Shown here one piece after another: positions 54,432 to 64,000 of a stretch of DNA of 64,000 nucleotides. The translations under genes and the position numbers were made by a program. The notes beneath the pieces are model-generated. The model was not told the origin of the DNA. It did no database searches and saw nothing but the letters and a program-made list of their open reading frames with translations. Source of the stretch: Macropodus opercularis. Taxonomy: Eukaryota > Chordata > Actinopteri > Anabantiformes > Osphronemidae. How positions within the stretch are numbered: position 1 is the first letter of the stretch; every line of letters starts with the position of its first letter. The stretch spans positions 124,001 to 188,000 of the forward strand of contig JAUCMP010000034.1 in NCBI GenBank assembly GCA_030770545.1, given 5' to 3'.

Positions 54432-54619
54432 ATCGCTTCTCGGCCTTTTGGCTAAGATCAAGTGTAGTATCTGTTCTTATCAGTTTAATATCTGATACGT
54501 CCCCTACCCGGGGACCATATATTAAATTGCTTTTTGGAGCAGGGAGGTGGAACAGGGGCTTGCTCCGTCCACTCCACGCATCGACCTGGTATTGCAGCGC
54601 TTCTGGGAACGGTGCACCC
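54432..54619 (+). ncRNA. U2 snRNA
   Basis: Intact copy, 1489-bp unit. Confidence 0.97.
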
Positions 54620-55065
54620 CCACACTCTGTGTTCAACGCCAAGCCATTGTCAATGCGCTGCGCTCCGCTCCGCTCCGTCGGGCTCACCTTCTGTCCAGCC
54701 TATGGGATTTCCTGTGGAAAAAGGCAGCAATGCATGATGGGACAAGTCTGCTCCCCTTTGAGAGAAAACAACAAGACAGAGAGAGAACAGCGACTAACGT
54801 TCGCCAGCCTTTACTGAAAAGTACAACTGGTGCAGACCGGCAGGCTCCGCAAAGTTGCCTTCTTCCCACTGTCAGCACCGTCAGTGAGCGTGGTTAGTCC
54901 CGGAGAGAGCTCCCTGAGTGCGAGCGGAGCAAGTCATACTTACCTGGCAGGGGAGATACCATGATCAAGAAGGTGGTTCACCCAGGGCGAGGCTCAGCCA
55001 TTGCACACCTCTGCTGAGCGTGGTTAGTCCCGGAGAGAGCTCCCTGAGTGCGAGCGGAGCAAGTC

Positions 55066-55228
55066 ATACTTACCTGGCAGGGGAGATACCATGATCAAGA
55101 AGGTGGTTCACCCAGGGCGAGGCTCAGCCATTGCACACCGGCTGTCTGACCCCTGCGAATTCCCCAAATGCGGGAATCTCGACTGCATAATTTGTGGTAG
55201 TGGGGGACTGCGTTCGCGCTCTCCCCTC
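55066..55228 (+). ncRNA. U1 snRNA
   Basis: Complete copy with a truncated head at 54936-55009. Confidence 0.96.
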
Positions 55229-55400
55229 GTCAGCTGTCAAAGACAAAAGCCTAGTCGTGAGCCACTCTGATTGCACAGAGCCTATCGGGCGCATGGCTCC
55301 GGGCAAGGGGAGGGGCCTAGCAAGCGGCAATAGCTGGGCCTTCCGTGACGGCTGTGGCTGGGAAGACGAGGGGCCTCTGCTTCGCTTTGAGGCCCGGGCA

Positions 55401-55523
55401 ATCTTCGCTCCGGTTTCTCTTCATAACGCACAAGTCTTTCGCCTTTTACTAAAGATTTCCGTGGAGAGGAACTCAAACGGGTTGAGTCAATTTTTGCTGG
55501 GCTTTGCCCCTCGGCAGAGCCGC
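55401..55523 (+). ncRNA. U5 snRNA
   Basis: Canonical loop I; the base before the predicted start is A instead of C. Confidence 0.92.
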
Positions 55524-55920
55524 CAGAGTTTTGTGAAAGTAACAGAGAAATACGCCGGCGTCGAGAGACGACCCCTCCCAAGTCTTTCTCGTGGCCTCGC
55601 GTTTTGTGCACGCAGAGCTGCAGAGTGTCCTGCCTGTGTCACTTTATATGCGTGAGTGTGTTTGTGGTTCGATGCTTTGAAACGCATGCGTTTCACCCAG
55701 GTGTGGGTGTAACTTCATGTACGTGCGTCTGCACAGGCCCCGACGCTCAGCGGGCCTGCAGCGCATCGTCATGTGGGAGATCTGGGGGCGTGCAAGGAGA
55801 GCACGGCTGTGGGCGGTGCTAAGCAGACGGCGCTTTCTCGCTGCCAGTTCAACACACTGCACCGCGACCAGCGAGGGGCGCCCAAAAGAGGCGGCCTCTG
55901 GCATCACGAGCATGCAGGTC

Positions 55921-56108
55921 ATCGCTTCTCGGCCTTTTGGCTAAGATCAAGTGTAGTATCTGTTCTTATCAGTTTAATATCTGATACGTCCCCTACCCGG
56001 GGACCATATATTAAATTGCTTTTTGGAGCAGGGAGGTGGAACAGGGGCTTGCTCCGTCCACTCCACGCATCGACCTGGTATTGCAGCGCTTCTGGGAACG
56101 GTGCACCC
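55921..56108 (+). ncRNA. U2 snRNA
   Basis: Intact copy, 1489-bp unit. Confidence 0.97.
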
Positions 56109-56554
56109 CCACACTCTGTGTTCAACGCCAAGCCATTGTCAATGCGCTGCGCTCCGCTCCGCTCCGTCGGGCTCACCTTCTGTCCAGCCTATGGGATTTC
56201 CTGTGGAAAAAGGCAGCAATGCATGATGGGACAAGTCTGCTCCCCTTTGAGAGAAAACAACAAGACAGAGAGAGAACAGCGACTAACGTTCGCCAGCCTT
56301 TACTGAAAAGTACAACTGGTGCAGACCGGCAGGCTCCGCAAAGTTGCCTTCTTCCCACTGTCAGCACCGTCAGTGAGCGTGGTTAGTCCCGGAGAGAGCT
56401 CCCTGAGTGCGAGCGGAGCAAGTCATACTTACCTGGCAGGGGAGATACCATGATCAAGAAGGTGGTTCACCCAGGGCGAGGCTCAGCCATTGCACACCTC
56501 TGCTGAGCGTGGTTAGTCCCGGAGAGAGCTCCCTGAGTGCGAGCGGAGCAAGTC

Positions 56555-56717
56555 ATACTTACCTGGCAGGGGAGATACCATGATCAAGAAGGTGGTTCAC
56601 CCAGGGCGAGGCTCAGCCATTGCACACCGGCTGTCTGACCCCTGCGAATTCCCCAAATGCGGGAATCTCGACTGCATAATTTGTGGTAGTGGGGGACTGC
56701 GTTCGCGCTCTCCCCTC
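56555..56717 (+). ncRNA. U1 snRNA
   Basis: Complete copy with a truncated head at 56425-56498. Confidence 0.96.
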
Positions 56718-56889
56718 GTCAGCTGTCAAAGACAAAAGCCTAGTCGTGAGCCACTCTGATTGCACAGAGCCTATCGGGCGCATGGCTCCGGGCAAGGGGA
56801 GGGGCCTAGCAAGCGGCAATAGCTGGGCCTTCCGTGACGGCTGTGGCTGGGAAGACGAGGGGCCTCTGCTTCGCTTTGAGGCCCGGGCC

Positions 56890-57012
56890 ATCTTCGCTCC
56901 GGTTTCTCTTCATAACGCACAAGTCTTTCGCCTTTTACTAAAGATTTCCGTGGAGAGGAACTCAAACGGGTTGAGTCAATTTTTGCTGGGCTTTGCCCCT
57001 CGGCAGAGCCGC
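56890..57012 (+). ncRNA. U5 snRNA
   Basis: Canonical loop I; followed by the GCACAGTG spacer variant. Confidence 0.93.
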
Positions 57013-57409
57013 CAGAGTTTTGTGAAAGTAACAGAGAAATACGCCGGCGTCGAGAGACGACCCCTCCCAAGTCTTTCTCGTGGCCTCGCGTTTTGTGCAC
57101 GCAGAGCTGCACAGTGTCCTGCCTGTGTCACTTTATATGCGTGAGTGTGTTTGTGGTTCGATGCTTTGAAACGCATGCGTTTCACCCAGGTGTGGGTGTA
57201 ACTTCATGTACGTGCGTCTGCACAGGCCCCGACGCTCAGCGGGCCTGCAGCGCATCGTCATGTGGGAGATCTGGGGGCGTGCAAGGAGAGCACGGCTGTG
57301 GGCGGTGCTAAGCAGACGGCGCTTTCTCGCTGCCAGTTCAACACACTGCACCGCGACCAGCGAGGGGCGCCCAAAAGAGGCGGCCTCTGGCATCACGAGC
57401 ATGCAGGTC

Positions 57410-57597
57410 ATCGCTTCTCGGCCTTTTGGCTAAGATCAAGTGTAGTATCTGTTCTTATCAGTTTAATATCTGATACGTCCCCTACCCGGGGACCATATAT
57501 TAAATTGCTTTTTGGAGCAGGGAGGTGGAACAGGGGCTTGCTCCGTCCACTCCACGCATCGACCTGGTATTGCAGCGCTTCTGGGAACGGTGCACCC
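57410..57597 (+). ncRNA. U2 snRNA
   Basis: Intact copy; last uninterrupted U2 in the window. Confidence 0.97.
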
Positions 57598-58038
57598 CCA
57601 CACTCTGTGTTCAACGCCAAGCCATTGTCAATGCGCTGCGCTCCGCTCCGTCGGGCTCACCTTCTGTCCAGCCTATGGGATTTCCTGTGGAAAAAGGCAG
57701 CAATGCATGATGGGACAAGTCTGCTCCCCTTTGAGAGAAAACAACAAGACAGAGAGAGAACAGCGACTAACGTTCGCCAGCCTTTACTGAAAAGTACAAC
57801 TGGTGCAGACCGGCAGGCTCCGCAAAGTTGCCTTCTTCCCACTGTCAGCACCGTCAGTGAGCGTGGTTAGTCCCGGAGAGAGCTCCCTGAGTGCGAGCGG
57901 AGCAAGTCATACTTACCTGGCAGGGGAGATACCATGATCAAGAAGGTGGTTCACCCAGGGCGAGGCTCAGCCATTGCACACCTCTGCTGAGCGTGGTTAG
58001 TCCCGGAGAGAGCTCCCTGAGTGCGAGCGGAGCAAGTC

Positions 58039-58201
58039 ATACTTACCTGGCAGGGGAGATACCATGATCAAGAAGGTGGTTCACCCAGGGCGAGGCTCAG
58101 CCATTGCACACCGGCTGTCTGACCCCTGCGAATTCCCCAAATGCGGGAATCTCGACTGCATAATTTGTGGTAGTGGGGGACTGCGTTCGCGCTCTCCCCT
58201 C
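58039..58201 (+). ncRNA. U1 snRNA
   Basis: Complete copy with a truncated head at 57909-57982. Confidence 0.96.
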
Positions 58202-58373
58202 GTCAGCTGTCAAAGACAAAAGCCTAGTCGTGAGCCACTCTGATTGCACAGAGCCTATCGGGCGCATGGCTCCGGGCAAGGGGAGGGGCCTAGCAAGCGG
58301 CAATAGCTGGGCCTTCCGTGACGGCTGTGGCTGGGAAGACGAGGGGCCTCTGCTTCGCTTTGAGGCCCGGGCC

Positions 58374-58496
58374 ATCTTCGCTCCGGTTTCTCTTCATAAC
58401 GCACAAGTCTTTCGCCTTTTACTAAAGATTTCCGTGGAGAGGAACTCAAACGGGTTGAGTCAATTTTTGCTGGGCTTTGCCCCTCGGCAGAGCCGC
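58374..58496 (+). ncRNA. U5 snRNA
   Basis: Canonical loop I; last U5 in the window. Confidence 0.93.
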
Positions 58497-58893
58497 CAGA
58501 GTTTTGTGAAAGTAACAGAGAAATACGCCGGCGTCGAGAGACGACCCCTCCCAAGTCTTTCTCGTGGCCTCGCGTTTTGTGCACGCAGAGCTGCAGAGTG
58601 TCCTGCCTGTGTCACTTTATATGCGTGAGTGTGTTTGTGGTTCGATGCTTTGAAACGCATGCGTTTCACCCAGGTGTGGGTGTAACTTCATGTACGTGCG
58701 TCTGCACAGGCCCCGACGCTCAGCGGGCCTGCAGCGCATCGTCATGTGGGAGATCTGGGGGCGTGCAAGGAGAGCACGGCTGTGGGCGGTGCTAAGCAGA
58801 CGGCGCTTTCTCGCTGCCAGTTCAACACACTGCACCGCGACCAGCGAGGGGCGCCCAAAAGAGGCGGCCTCTGGCATCACGAGCATGCAGGTC

Positions 58894-58925
58894 ATCGCTT
58901 CTCGGCCTTTTGGCTAAGATCAAGT
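58894..58925 (+). pseudogene. U2 5' fragment (nt 1-32) upstream of element D
   Basis: U2 sequence ends after ATCAAGT. The following TTAG could be U2 GTAG with one mismatch, so the border is certain only to a few bases. There is no target duplication; nt 33-38 (GTAGTA) are absent from both sides. Confidence 0.9.
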
Positions 58926-58977
58926 TTAGAATTGTTTTGGAGTATTGGATGGATAGCCTTTCGTTTTTGTTTTTTTC

Positions 58978-60396
58978 ATGATGGCGTCTACGAGTGATGG
59001 AAAGTCTGTACCTCGTGTGGGTCTGCGTTCCACCCTAAGGTTTCATTGGAAGGTTGCAAGTGGAGAGGTAATGCCAAGAGATGTTTTTTGTAAGAGAGTA
59101 ATTCAGGAGCAGCTTAATTTGAAGGTGCAGGACGTGTATTGTCTCCAGTGGCATGCGCAGGCAAGAGCTTATGATGTGACATTGTCTTCACCTGATGTTC
59201 ATCAGGCTGTCTCTGCAAGCTGCAGACGTTTGGCTAATGTGCCCCCAATGGATTCCTTTGAAGTTATAAACCTGGACCGTCAAAATTTCAGGATCATCAC
59301 CATCCATATGTTTAATCCGTTTGTTACTGATCAAGCACTGAAAGATTTTTTGGGACGGTATGCTGAGGTTGTTTCTGCTGCAAGATACGTAAAGGATCCT
59401 TGTGGATATTGGACTGGGCGTCGTCAGTTCCAGGTGCTTTTGAATCAGGATGCAGATGGTCAAGATGGCCTTAAACACCCACCCGCTTATTTTCAACTTG
59501 GGGCTGACCGTGGTTATCTTTTTTATGCACGTCAGCCTTTCTTTTGTAGGCGTTGTAGACGCCATGGACACATAGAAGCTGCTTGCAATAGTGTGTGGTG
59601 CCGTTTCTGTGAGAAGGAGGGTCACTTAGCTGAAACCTGTCCTTTTGGGAAGATCTGCAATGGGTGTGGGAGTCCTGGCCACCTGTACAGGGACTGCCCA
59701 GAGAGGAGCCGTTCCTTCGCGGAAGTAGCAGGCGGGTCTGGTGGTAAACTTATGCCTGTGAGGAGCGGAGATCCTGTGAAGCCAGTCTCAAATGAGGTGG
59801 TGGGGCTGTTGGAAGGAGTGAGAGGCGCAGGGGTGAAGACCAGTGAGACAACTTCAGCTGGGCCAACGGCTACTGAGGTGTTGGTGCGACAGACCACAGA
59901 AGAGGAGGCATTGGAGGGGAGCAGGTCAGGAGGTCTTGACAAGAGAGCAAAGACCTCCGATACCTTACCTGTCATTAACACCAGTGCCACAACTGAGGCA
60001 AACCAGCATAAGAAGACTTTTTTAGAGCTTGGGGGAATGGAGCAATCTAGCCTTTCAGAGGGGCGAAAGGTCGCAAAGAAGGTTAAAAGAGTGAGAGCGG
60101 CAGTAGAGGATGTAGACGCGGGGATAGCGGATGACGTCTCAAGTTCGGCATCACGTGATGGGCTGTGTGTAACAGTTCCGGAGACAGCATCTGTACTGGC
60201 AAACTCTACACTAGAGACTTTTGGTTTGGATTTAACCTTTTCCTCAGATATTCTCTCTCTTCCTTCCTTGCGTGGAGCAGAGCAGGGGGATTTGGAACAG
60301 CAAGGGATCACTGGCACAACATCATGCTCGTGGGCGGAGCAGATGGAAGTCATGGACATGTATGAAGAGCGGAGTCCTTCGGGCCCCGGGGAATGA
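58978..60396 (+). CDS. ORF1 protein, three CCHC zinc knuckles (element D)
   Basis: 472 residues. Two ATGs in a row (58978 and 58981); the second (ATGGCG) has the better context and matches the MAAGG start of B and C, so 471 residues is equally possible. CCHC knuckles at 190-203, 208-221 and 227-240. The N-terminal part is collinear with B and C (PRVGLR, VMPRDVFC, DVYCLQW, FLGRYAEVVSAARYVKDP, YWTGRRQFQVLL). The middle is diverged and Thr/Ser/Glu-rich. The tail LETFGLDLTFSSDILSLPSL and SWAEQM is recognisably the same as in B and C. The gap to ORF2 is only 42 nt. Confidence 0.93.
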   Translation: MMASTSDGKSVPRVGLRSTLRFHWKVASGEVMPRDVFCKRVIQEQLNLKVQDVYCLQWHAQARAYDVTLSSPDVHQAVSASCRRLANVPPMDSFEVINLDRQNFRIITIHMFNPFVTDQALKDFLGRYAEVVSAARYVKDPCGYWTGRRQFQVLLNQDADGQDGLKHPPAYFQLGADRGYLFYARQPFFCRRCRRHGHIEAACNSVWCRFCEKEGHLAETCPFGKICNGCGSPGHLYRDCPERSRSFAEVAGGSGGKLMPVRSGDPVKPVSNEVVGLLEGVRGAGVKTSETTSAGPTATEVLVRQTTEEEALEGSRSGGLDKRAKTSDTLPVINTSATTEANQHKKTFLELGGMEQSSLSEGRKVAKKVKRVRAAVEDVDAGIADDVSSSASRDGLCVTVPETASVLANSTLETFGLDLTFSSDILSLPSLRGAEQGDLEQQGITGTTSCSWAEQMEVMDMYEERSPSGPGE

Positions 60397-60438
60397 TGAA
60401 AAGCTGGTTTCATGTGTGCATGTATTGGTGTGTTTTAA

Positions 60439-63400
60439 ATGGCTACTGTAAGTGTGGGAACATTTAATGTTAGAGGGGTCCGTGATCCCTTGAAAAGAGC
60501 TATGGTTTTCAGTTTCCTCAAGGATTTAGGCTTGTCTGTTGTCTTGCTGCAGGAAGTACACTTGCGGGATGAGGTGGATGTGAGGGTTTTTAGTAGGGAG
60601 TGGGGGCAGGGTGGGGCAGTGTGGAGTGTGGGGGGGGTTCACTCAGCGGGGGTGGGGATAATGTTCGGGAGAGGGGTGCAGGTGGAACAGGATTTTGTGA
60701 TTGTGCAGGGCAGGGCGTTTGGGGTGGATTTTTTGTACGGGGGTGCGGCCTGTCGCGCTATAGTAATCTATGGTTCACAAGTTAGGAGGGAGAGGGAGGA
60801 GATGATGGAGGATTTGGTCCCCCACTTAACTACAAATAAACATGTCATAATTGGGGGGGATTGGAATGAAGAGGTGGGTGGGGGGCAGGGGTGGGGCGAG
60901 CAATTGAGAGCCATGGGGCTGGTAGATGGTGGTCAGATGGTGCAGCCTCCGTTGCTGGGCCCCTCTTGGAGGAACTCCAGAGGGGTATCTAGGCGGCTGG
61001 ACTATATTTTCTTTTCAACGTCGATAGCGTTAGCTTCAGGACGGGCAGTGCCACTTTTTTTCTCAGATCATGATGGTTTAGTTTTCAAGGGGTCAGTGGG
61101 CGGGCAAGATTTCGGGAAAGGGTATTGGAAGCTGAATTGTGGCGTTTTGAAGGAAGAACATTTCCGTGCGAGTTTTGTGAATTTCTTTCAAGGGTTACTT
61201 GGTCTGCGGCCGCTGTGTGGGGGGGCTGTTGAGTGGTGGGAGGTTACAAAAGAGAGGATTAAATCCTTTTGCATTAACTATTCTGTGCGGCGGGCAAGAC
61301 GGAAGAGCGCTGAAGTTAGGTCTTGGCAACAGAAGTTAGAAAATGAACAAGCCATGGCTAATGCTGGTGGGCGGGCGAATGAGGCCTTGTGCGTGCGTCT
61401 CAAGGGTCAGTTGCGCTCCTTTTATGAAGGCAAAGCCCAGGCATTTCTTGCTCGCGACAGGAAGGATTTTTTCGAAAATAATGAGAAGTGTAGCACTCAG
61501 TTTTTTAGTTCTGTAAGAGCCAGGAGGGCCAGGAGGGTCTTTCAAGGAGTAAGGGACCGACAGGGACAAGTGGTGACTGACAGTGGGAGCATGGTGGAGG
61601 TGATTTCTGCACACTATTGTGATTTTTTTTGGAGAAAAAAAGGTGGGGGCAGGGGCGGGGACCTTTCTCGACTTGGTAACTGGTCGCGTGTCAGACACTC
61701 AGGCAGATGCACTGGAGGCCCCTCTCTCACTTTCTGAGTTGTCCAGGGCCCTTCGTGGCATGAGGAAAGGAAAGGTCCCTGGACGGGACGGGTTGCCGGT
61801 TGAGTTCTATGTCACATTTTGGAACCTCTTGGGGCCGTCTCTTTTGGAGGTTCTGACTGAGGGCCTAAGAGAGGGTGCCTGGGGCAAAACATGGCAGGTG
61901 GGGGTTATTGTTTTGTTGTTTAAGAAGGGTGATGCAAGGGACATAAGTAACTGGAGACCACTGACAATGCTGGGAGTGGATTACAAGCTGCTGGCTAAGG
62001 TTCTAGCCATGCGTCTTGGGGCGGTCCTCCCAGGGATTGTTCATGTGGATCAGACATGTGGGATTGCTGGGAGGTCAACGCGTCTTAATTTACAACTGTT
62101 GCGTGACATTACTGCCTGGGTGGAGGACCGCAACATGCCACTCACGGTGGTGAGTTTAGACCAGCGGAAGGCTTTTGATAGAGTGCATTGGGGTTTCTTG
62201 TTTAGTGTGTTGAGAAGGATGGGCTTTGGGAGCACCTTTGTGGGGTGGTTGGAGTGTCTATATGCAGGGGCACGTAGTGTGGTGGCAGTGAATGGGCACA
62301 TGGGTAGAGAGTTTGCACTACAGTCTGGAGTGCGACAAGGGTGCCCACTCTCCCCTTTACTCTTTGTACTGTACATGGAGCCTCTGGCAGCAGCCATTAG
62401 GGTTGATCCTGGGGTAAGGGGAGCCCTGGTTCCAGGGGGTGGTGGCTCCCGGGTGAAGCTTTCGCAGTATGCAGACGACACAACGCTGTTGCTTGATAGT
62501 GACGAGTGTGTGGTGAGAGCCATGGGGGTGTTTGAGGAGTTTGGGTCGGTGTCAGGCGCAGCCCTTAACATCAACAAGTGTGCTGTCAAATATTTTGGAC
62601 GATGGAAAGGGCGGGAAGATGCGCCAGGGGCACTGCCAGTGTGTCGCGGACCTTTGAAAATACTTGGAGTCATGTTTGAAACTGTGAATAGTGCTTCCGT
62701 AAATTGGCTAAAACTTTTGGGACGAGTGAAACAACGTTTGGCGCTTTGGAAGGGAAGGAAGTTGACTTTGTCGGGGAAGGTTCTGGTGCTCAAGGTGGAC
62801 ATCCTGTCAGCCGTGCTCCATCTGTCTTATGTGTTTCCACTACCGGTGGTCTTGAGACGGCCCCTGATGCGGGCAGTTTTTGATTTCCTCTGGGGAGGGA
62901 GGTATGAATGGGTGTCACGCGGGCGTATGATGGCGAGCTTGAATGTAGGTGGAAGGGATGTGCCAGATATCCCGCTAAAGTTGGACACAATTTTTATATC
63001 TGCTTTGCTGCAGGACATGATGTCCGGAGGGGGTCATCCTGCGGTTTCCGCTTTGCAGTATTTCTTTTCATATGCAGCGAGGCCCATAATAACATGGTCA
63101 AACATCGGACCGAGATCCGAGCAAATGCCATGGCATTTTGCTTGGGCTGCAAAATGGTTACGGGCTCATCCTGAGACGCTACAAAATGGTTTGTGGAAGA
63201 AGCACAGGGTGTTATACAAAGTGGCCAAGGGAAAAGCAGGCCCACCACCTATAGTGGGAGTTCCAGCTTCAGTTTGGGATGCCTGTCAAATGGCAGGGTT
63301 GGACAATGGGCTCAAAGATTTGCACTGGGCTTGTTTACATCGGAGCCTCCCTGTTAAGGATAAGATGTACAGGCATGGCTTGAGCTTGACTCCTTACTGC

Positions 63401-63784
63401 CCGAGGGAGACATGTGTAGCGCAAGAAACAGTGTGCCATGTGATGTGGGAGTGTGAATTTGCGAAGAGGGTTTGGGCTACAGCTGAGTGTGTGGCAAAGA
63501 GAACAGAGCCGGATTTTGTGCTATCTTGGGAGGTGGTGGAGAGGGGTTTGGTGGGAGGGAATGCAGAAAAAGGAGGGGCGGTTTTGTGGTTACTTTTGAG
63601 TTTATATAAAAGAAGAATATGGCTGGCACGTCAAACTTTAGTTCGAAAAGGGAAGGATATAACTGCTGTGGGTGTAGTTAAGGCAGTAGAATGGGAGGTA
63701 AAGGACAGGATGAGATGGGATGTGGAGAAAATGGGTTATCACGCAGCGAAGGAAAAATGGAAAGGGGGATTTGGATGGTTGTAG
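60439..63784 (+). pseudogene. ORF2 APE endonuclease-reverse transcriptase with one frameshift (element D)
   Basis: Reads as a homologue of the 1115-residue ORF2 of C. APE motifs: TFNVRG, LLQEVHL, GGDWNE, RRLDYIFFS, FFSDHDG. RT motifs: GKVPGRDGLPVEFY, SLDQRKAFDRVHW, SGVRQGCPLSPLLF and YADD at 62468-62479. The C-terminal motif is C-X4-C-X7-H-X4-C (CPRETC...H..WEC). A T8 run at 61623-61630 is one base too long compared with the frame on both sides, so the first frame stops at 61737 before the RT. With the shift ignored the length would be about 1114 residues. It is a single homopolymer indel, so it may be a recent mutation or a sequencing error; the rest looks functional. Confidence 0.92.
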
Positions 63785-63943
63785 CTGGGCAGTTTTCTGG
63801 TGTCCTGGCTTTTGATTTGTTATGGAATATATATTTGTAAAATGTGATTTTTGATTTTGGTCTATGCTTTGAAAATATCTGTATTGATGTGAAACTGTTA
63901 TATGGGATCTAAATAAAAGATCTGTAAAAAAAAAAAAAAAAAA

Positions 63944-64000
63944 TCTGTTCTTATCAGTTTAATATCTGATACGTCCCCTACCCGGGGACCATATATTAAA
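63944..64000 (+). pseudogene. U2 3' part downstream of D, cut by window end
   Basis: Begins at U2 nt 39 after the poly(A) and runs to about nt 95 where the window stops. Confidence 0.94.

Larger units (their letters stand above)
58926..63943 (+). mobile_element. Element D: divergent U2-specific non-LTR retrotransposon
   Basis: About 5018 bp with a 52-nt leader unlike that of B and C, ORF1, ORF2 (one frameshift), a roughly 140-nt 3' UTR with AATAAA at 63912-63917, and an 18-nt poly(A) (63926-63943). The 3' junction is the same as for A-C (U2 nt 39). At the 5' side the second strand was joined after nt 32 and not nt 82. Composition is visibly less G-rich than in B and C. Confidence 0.93.
1060..64000 (+). 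repeat. Tandem U2-U1-U5 snRNA gene array
   Basis: Thirty U2 positions (25 intact, 5 split by retroelements) repeat with U1 and U5 always following on the same strand. Distances from one U2 start to the next, outside the elements, are 1354 bp (one U1 head), 1484 bp (two heads), 1489 bp (two heads plus one extra GCTCC in the U2-U1 spacer) or 1614 bp (three heads). The U2-U1 spacer is 311 bp, the U1-U5 spacer 172 bp and the U5-U2 spacer 397 bp. Units differ by only a few substitutions, as expected of a concertedly evolving multigene array. Both ends run out of the window. Confidence 0.97.

Noticed and set aside
1060..64000. Regular repeats as a CRISPR array or satellite
   Set aside because: Repeats are kilobase-sized snRNA gene units with eukaryotic retroelements; nothing prokaryotic is present.

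Overview
The window is eukaryotic. It is a tandem array of spliceosomal snRNA genes, read throughout on the + strand. Each unit carries U2, then U1, then U5 (order U2-U1-U5-U2...), with a unit length of 1354, 1484, 1489 or 1614 bp. I count 25 uninterrupted U2 genes (188 nt), 28 complete U1 genes (163 nt) plus one internally deleted U1, and 29 U5 genes (about 120 nt). The three RNAs are recognised from the U1 5' end ATACTTACCTGGCAGGGG and Sm site AATTTGTGG, the U2 5' end ATCGCTTCTCGGCC and branch-point recognition sequence GTAGTA, and the U5 loop I CGCCTTTTACT with its terminal hairpin. The snRNAs and the class of retroelement point to an animal, most likely a vertebrate (fish or amphibian). 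The species cannot be fixed from the sequence.

Five U2 genes are split by APE-type non-LTR retrotransposons in the same orientation as U2. Element A (1-1059) is only a 3' end. B1 (16928-22003) and B2 (25016-30090) are near-identical duplicates. C is at 33103-38075 and D at 58926-63943. Each of the four complete elements has ORF1 (three CCHC zinc knuckles), ORF2 (APE endonuclease, reverse transcriptase, C-terminal Cys/His motif), a short 3' UTR and a poly(A) tail. They resemble the Tx1-clade, U2-targeting elements named Keno. All five 3' junctions are identical: poly(A) followed by U2 nucleotide 39, directly after GTAGTA. At the 5' side, B and C are joined after U2 nt 82, giving a 44-bp target duplication. 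D is joined after nt 32, so exactly nt 33-38 (GTAGTA) are missing. Element C has both ORFs open. B ORF2 has a pair of compensating single-base indels that put the YADD active site out of frame. D ORF2 has one homopolymer frameshift. A is broken.

Layout: 1-1059 element A 3' end; 1060-16927 eleven snRNA units; 16928-22003 B1; 22004-25015 two units; 25016-30090 B2; 30091-33102 two units; 33103-38075 C; 38076-58925 fourteen units; 58926-63943 D; 63944-64000 the start of the next U2 3' part. B1 and B2, with their two following units, form an 8088-bp higher-order duplication.

Regulation: all three snRNA genes have a similar CCG...GTGG/GGGG element at about -60 to -43 (candidate PSE). U1 has a Staf/ZNF143-type site near -200, and U1 and U5 have recognisable 3' boxes. 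Most units have a 130-bp duplication that puts one or two truncated U1 5' heads (nt 1-74) in front of the complete U1 and rebuilds a PSE-like sequence at the junction. The retroelements have only about 46-52 nt before ORF1, so they probably rely on the U2 promoter of the gene they interrupt (inference). Spacers longer than 300 bp hold only these regulatory motifs as far as I can see.
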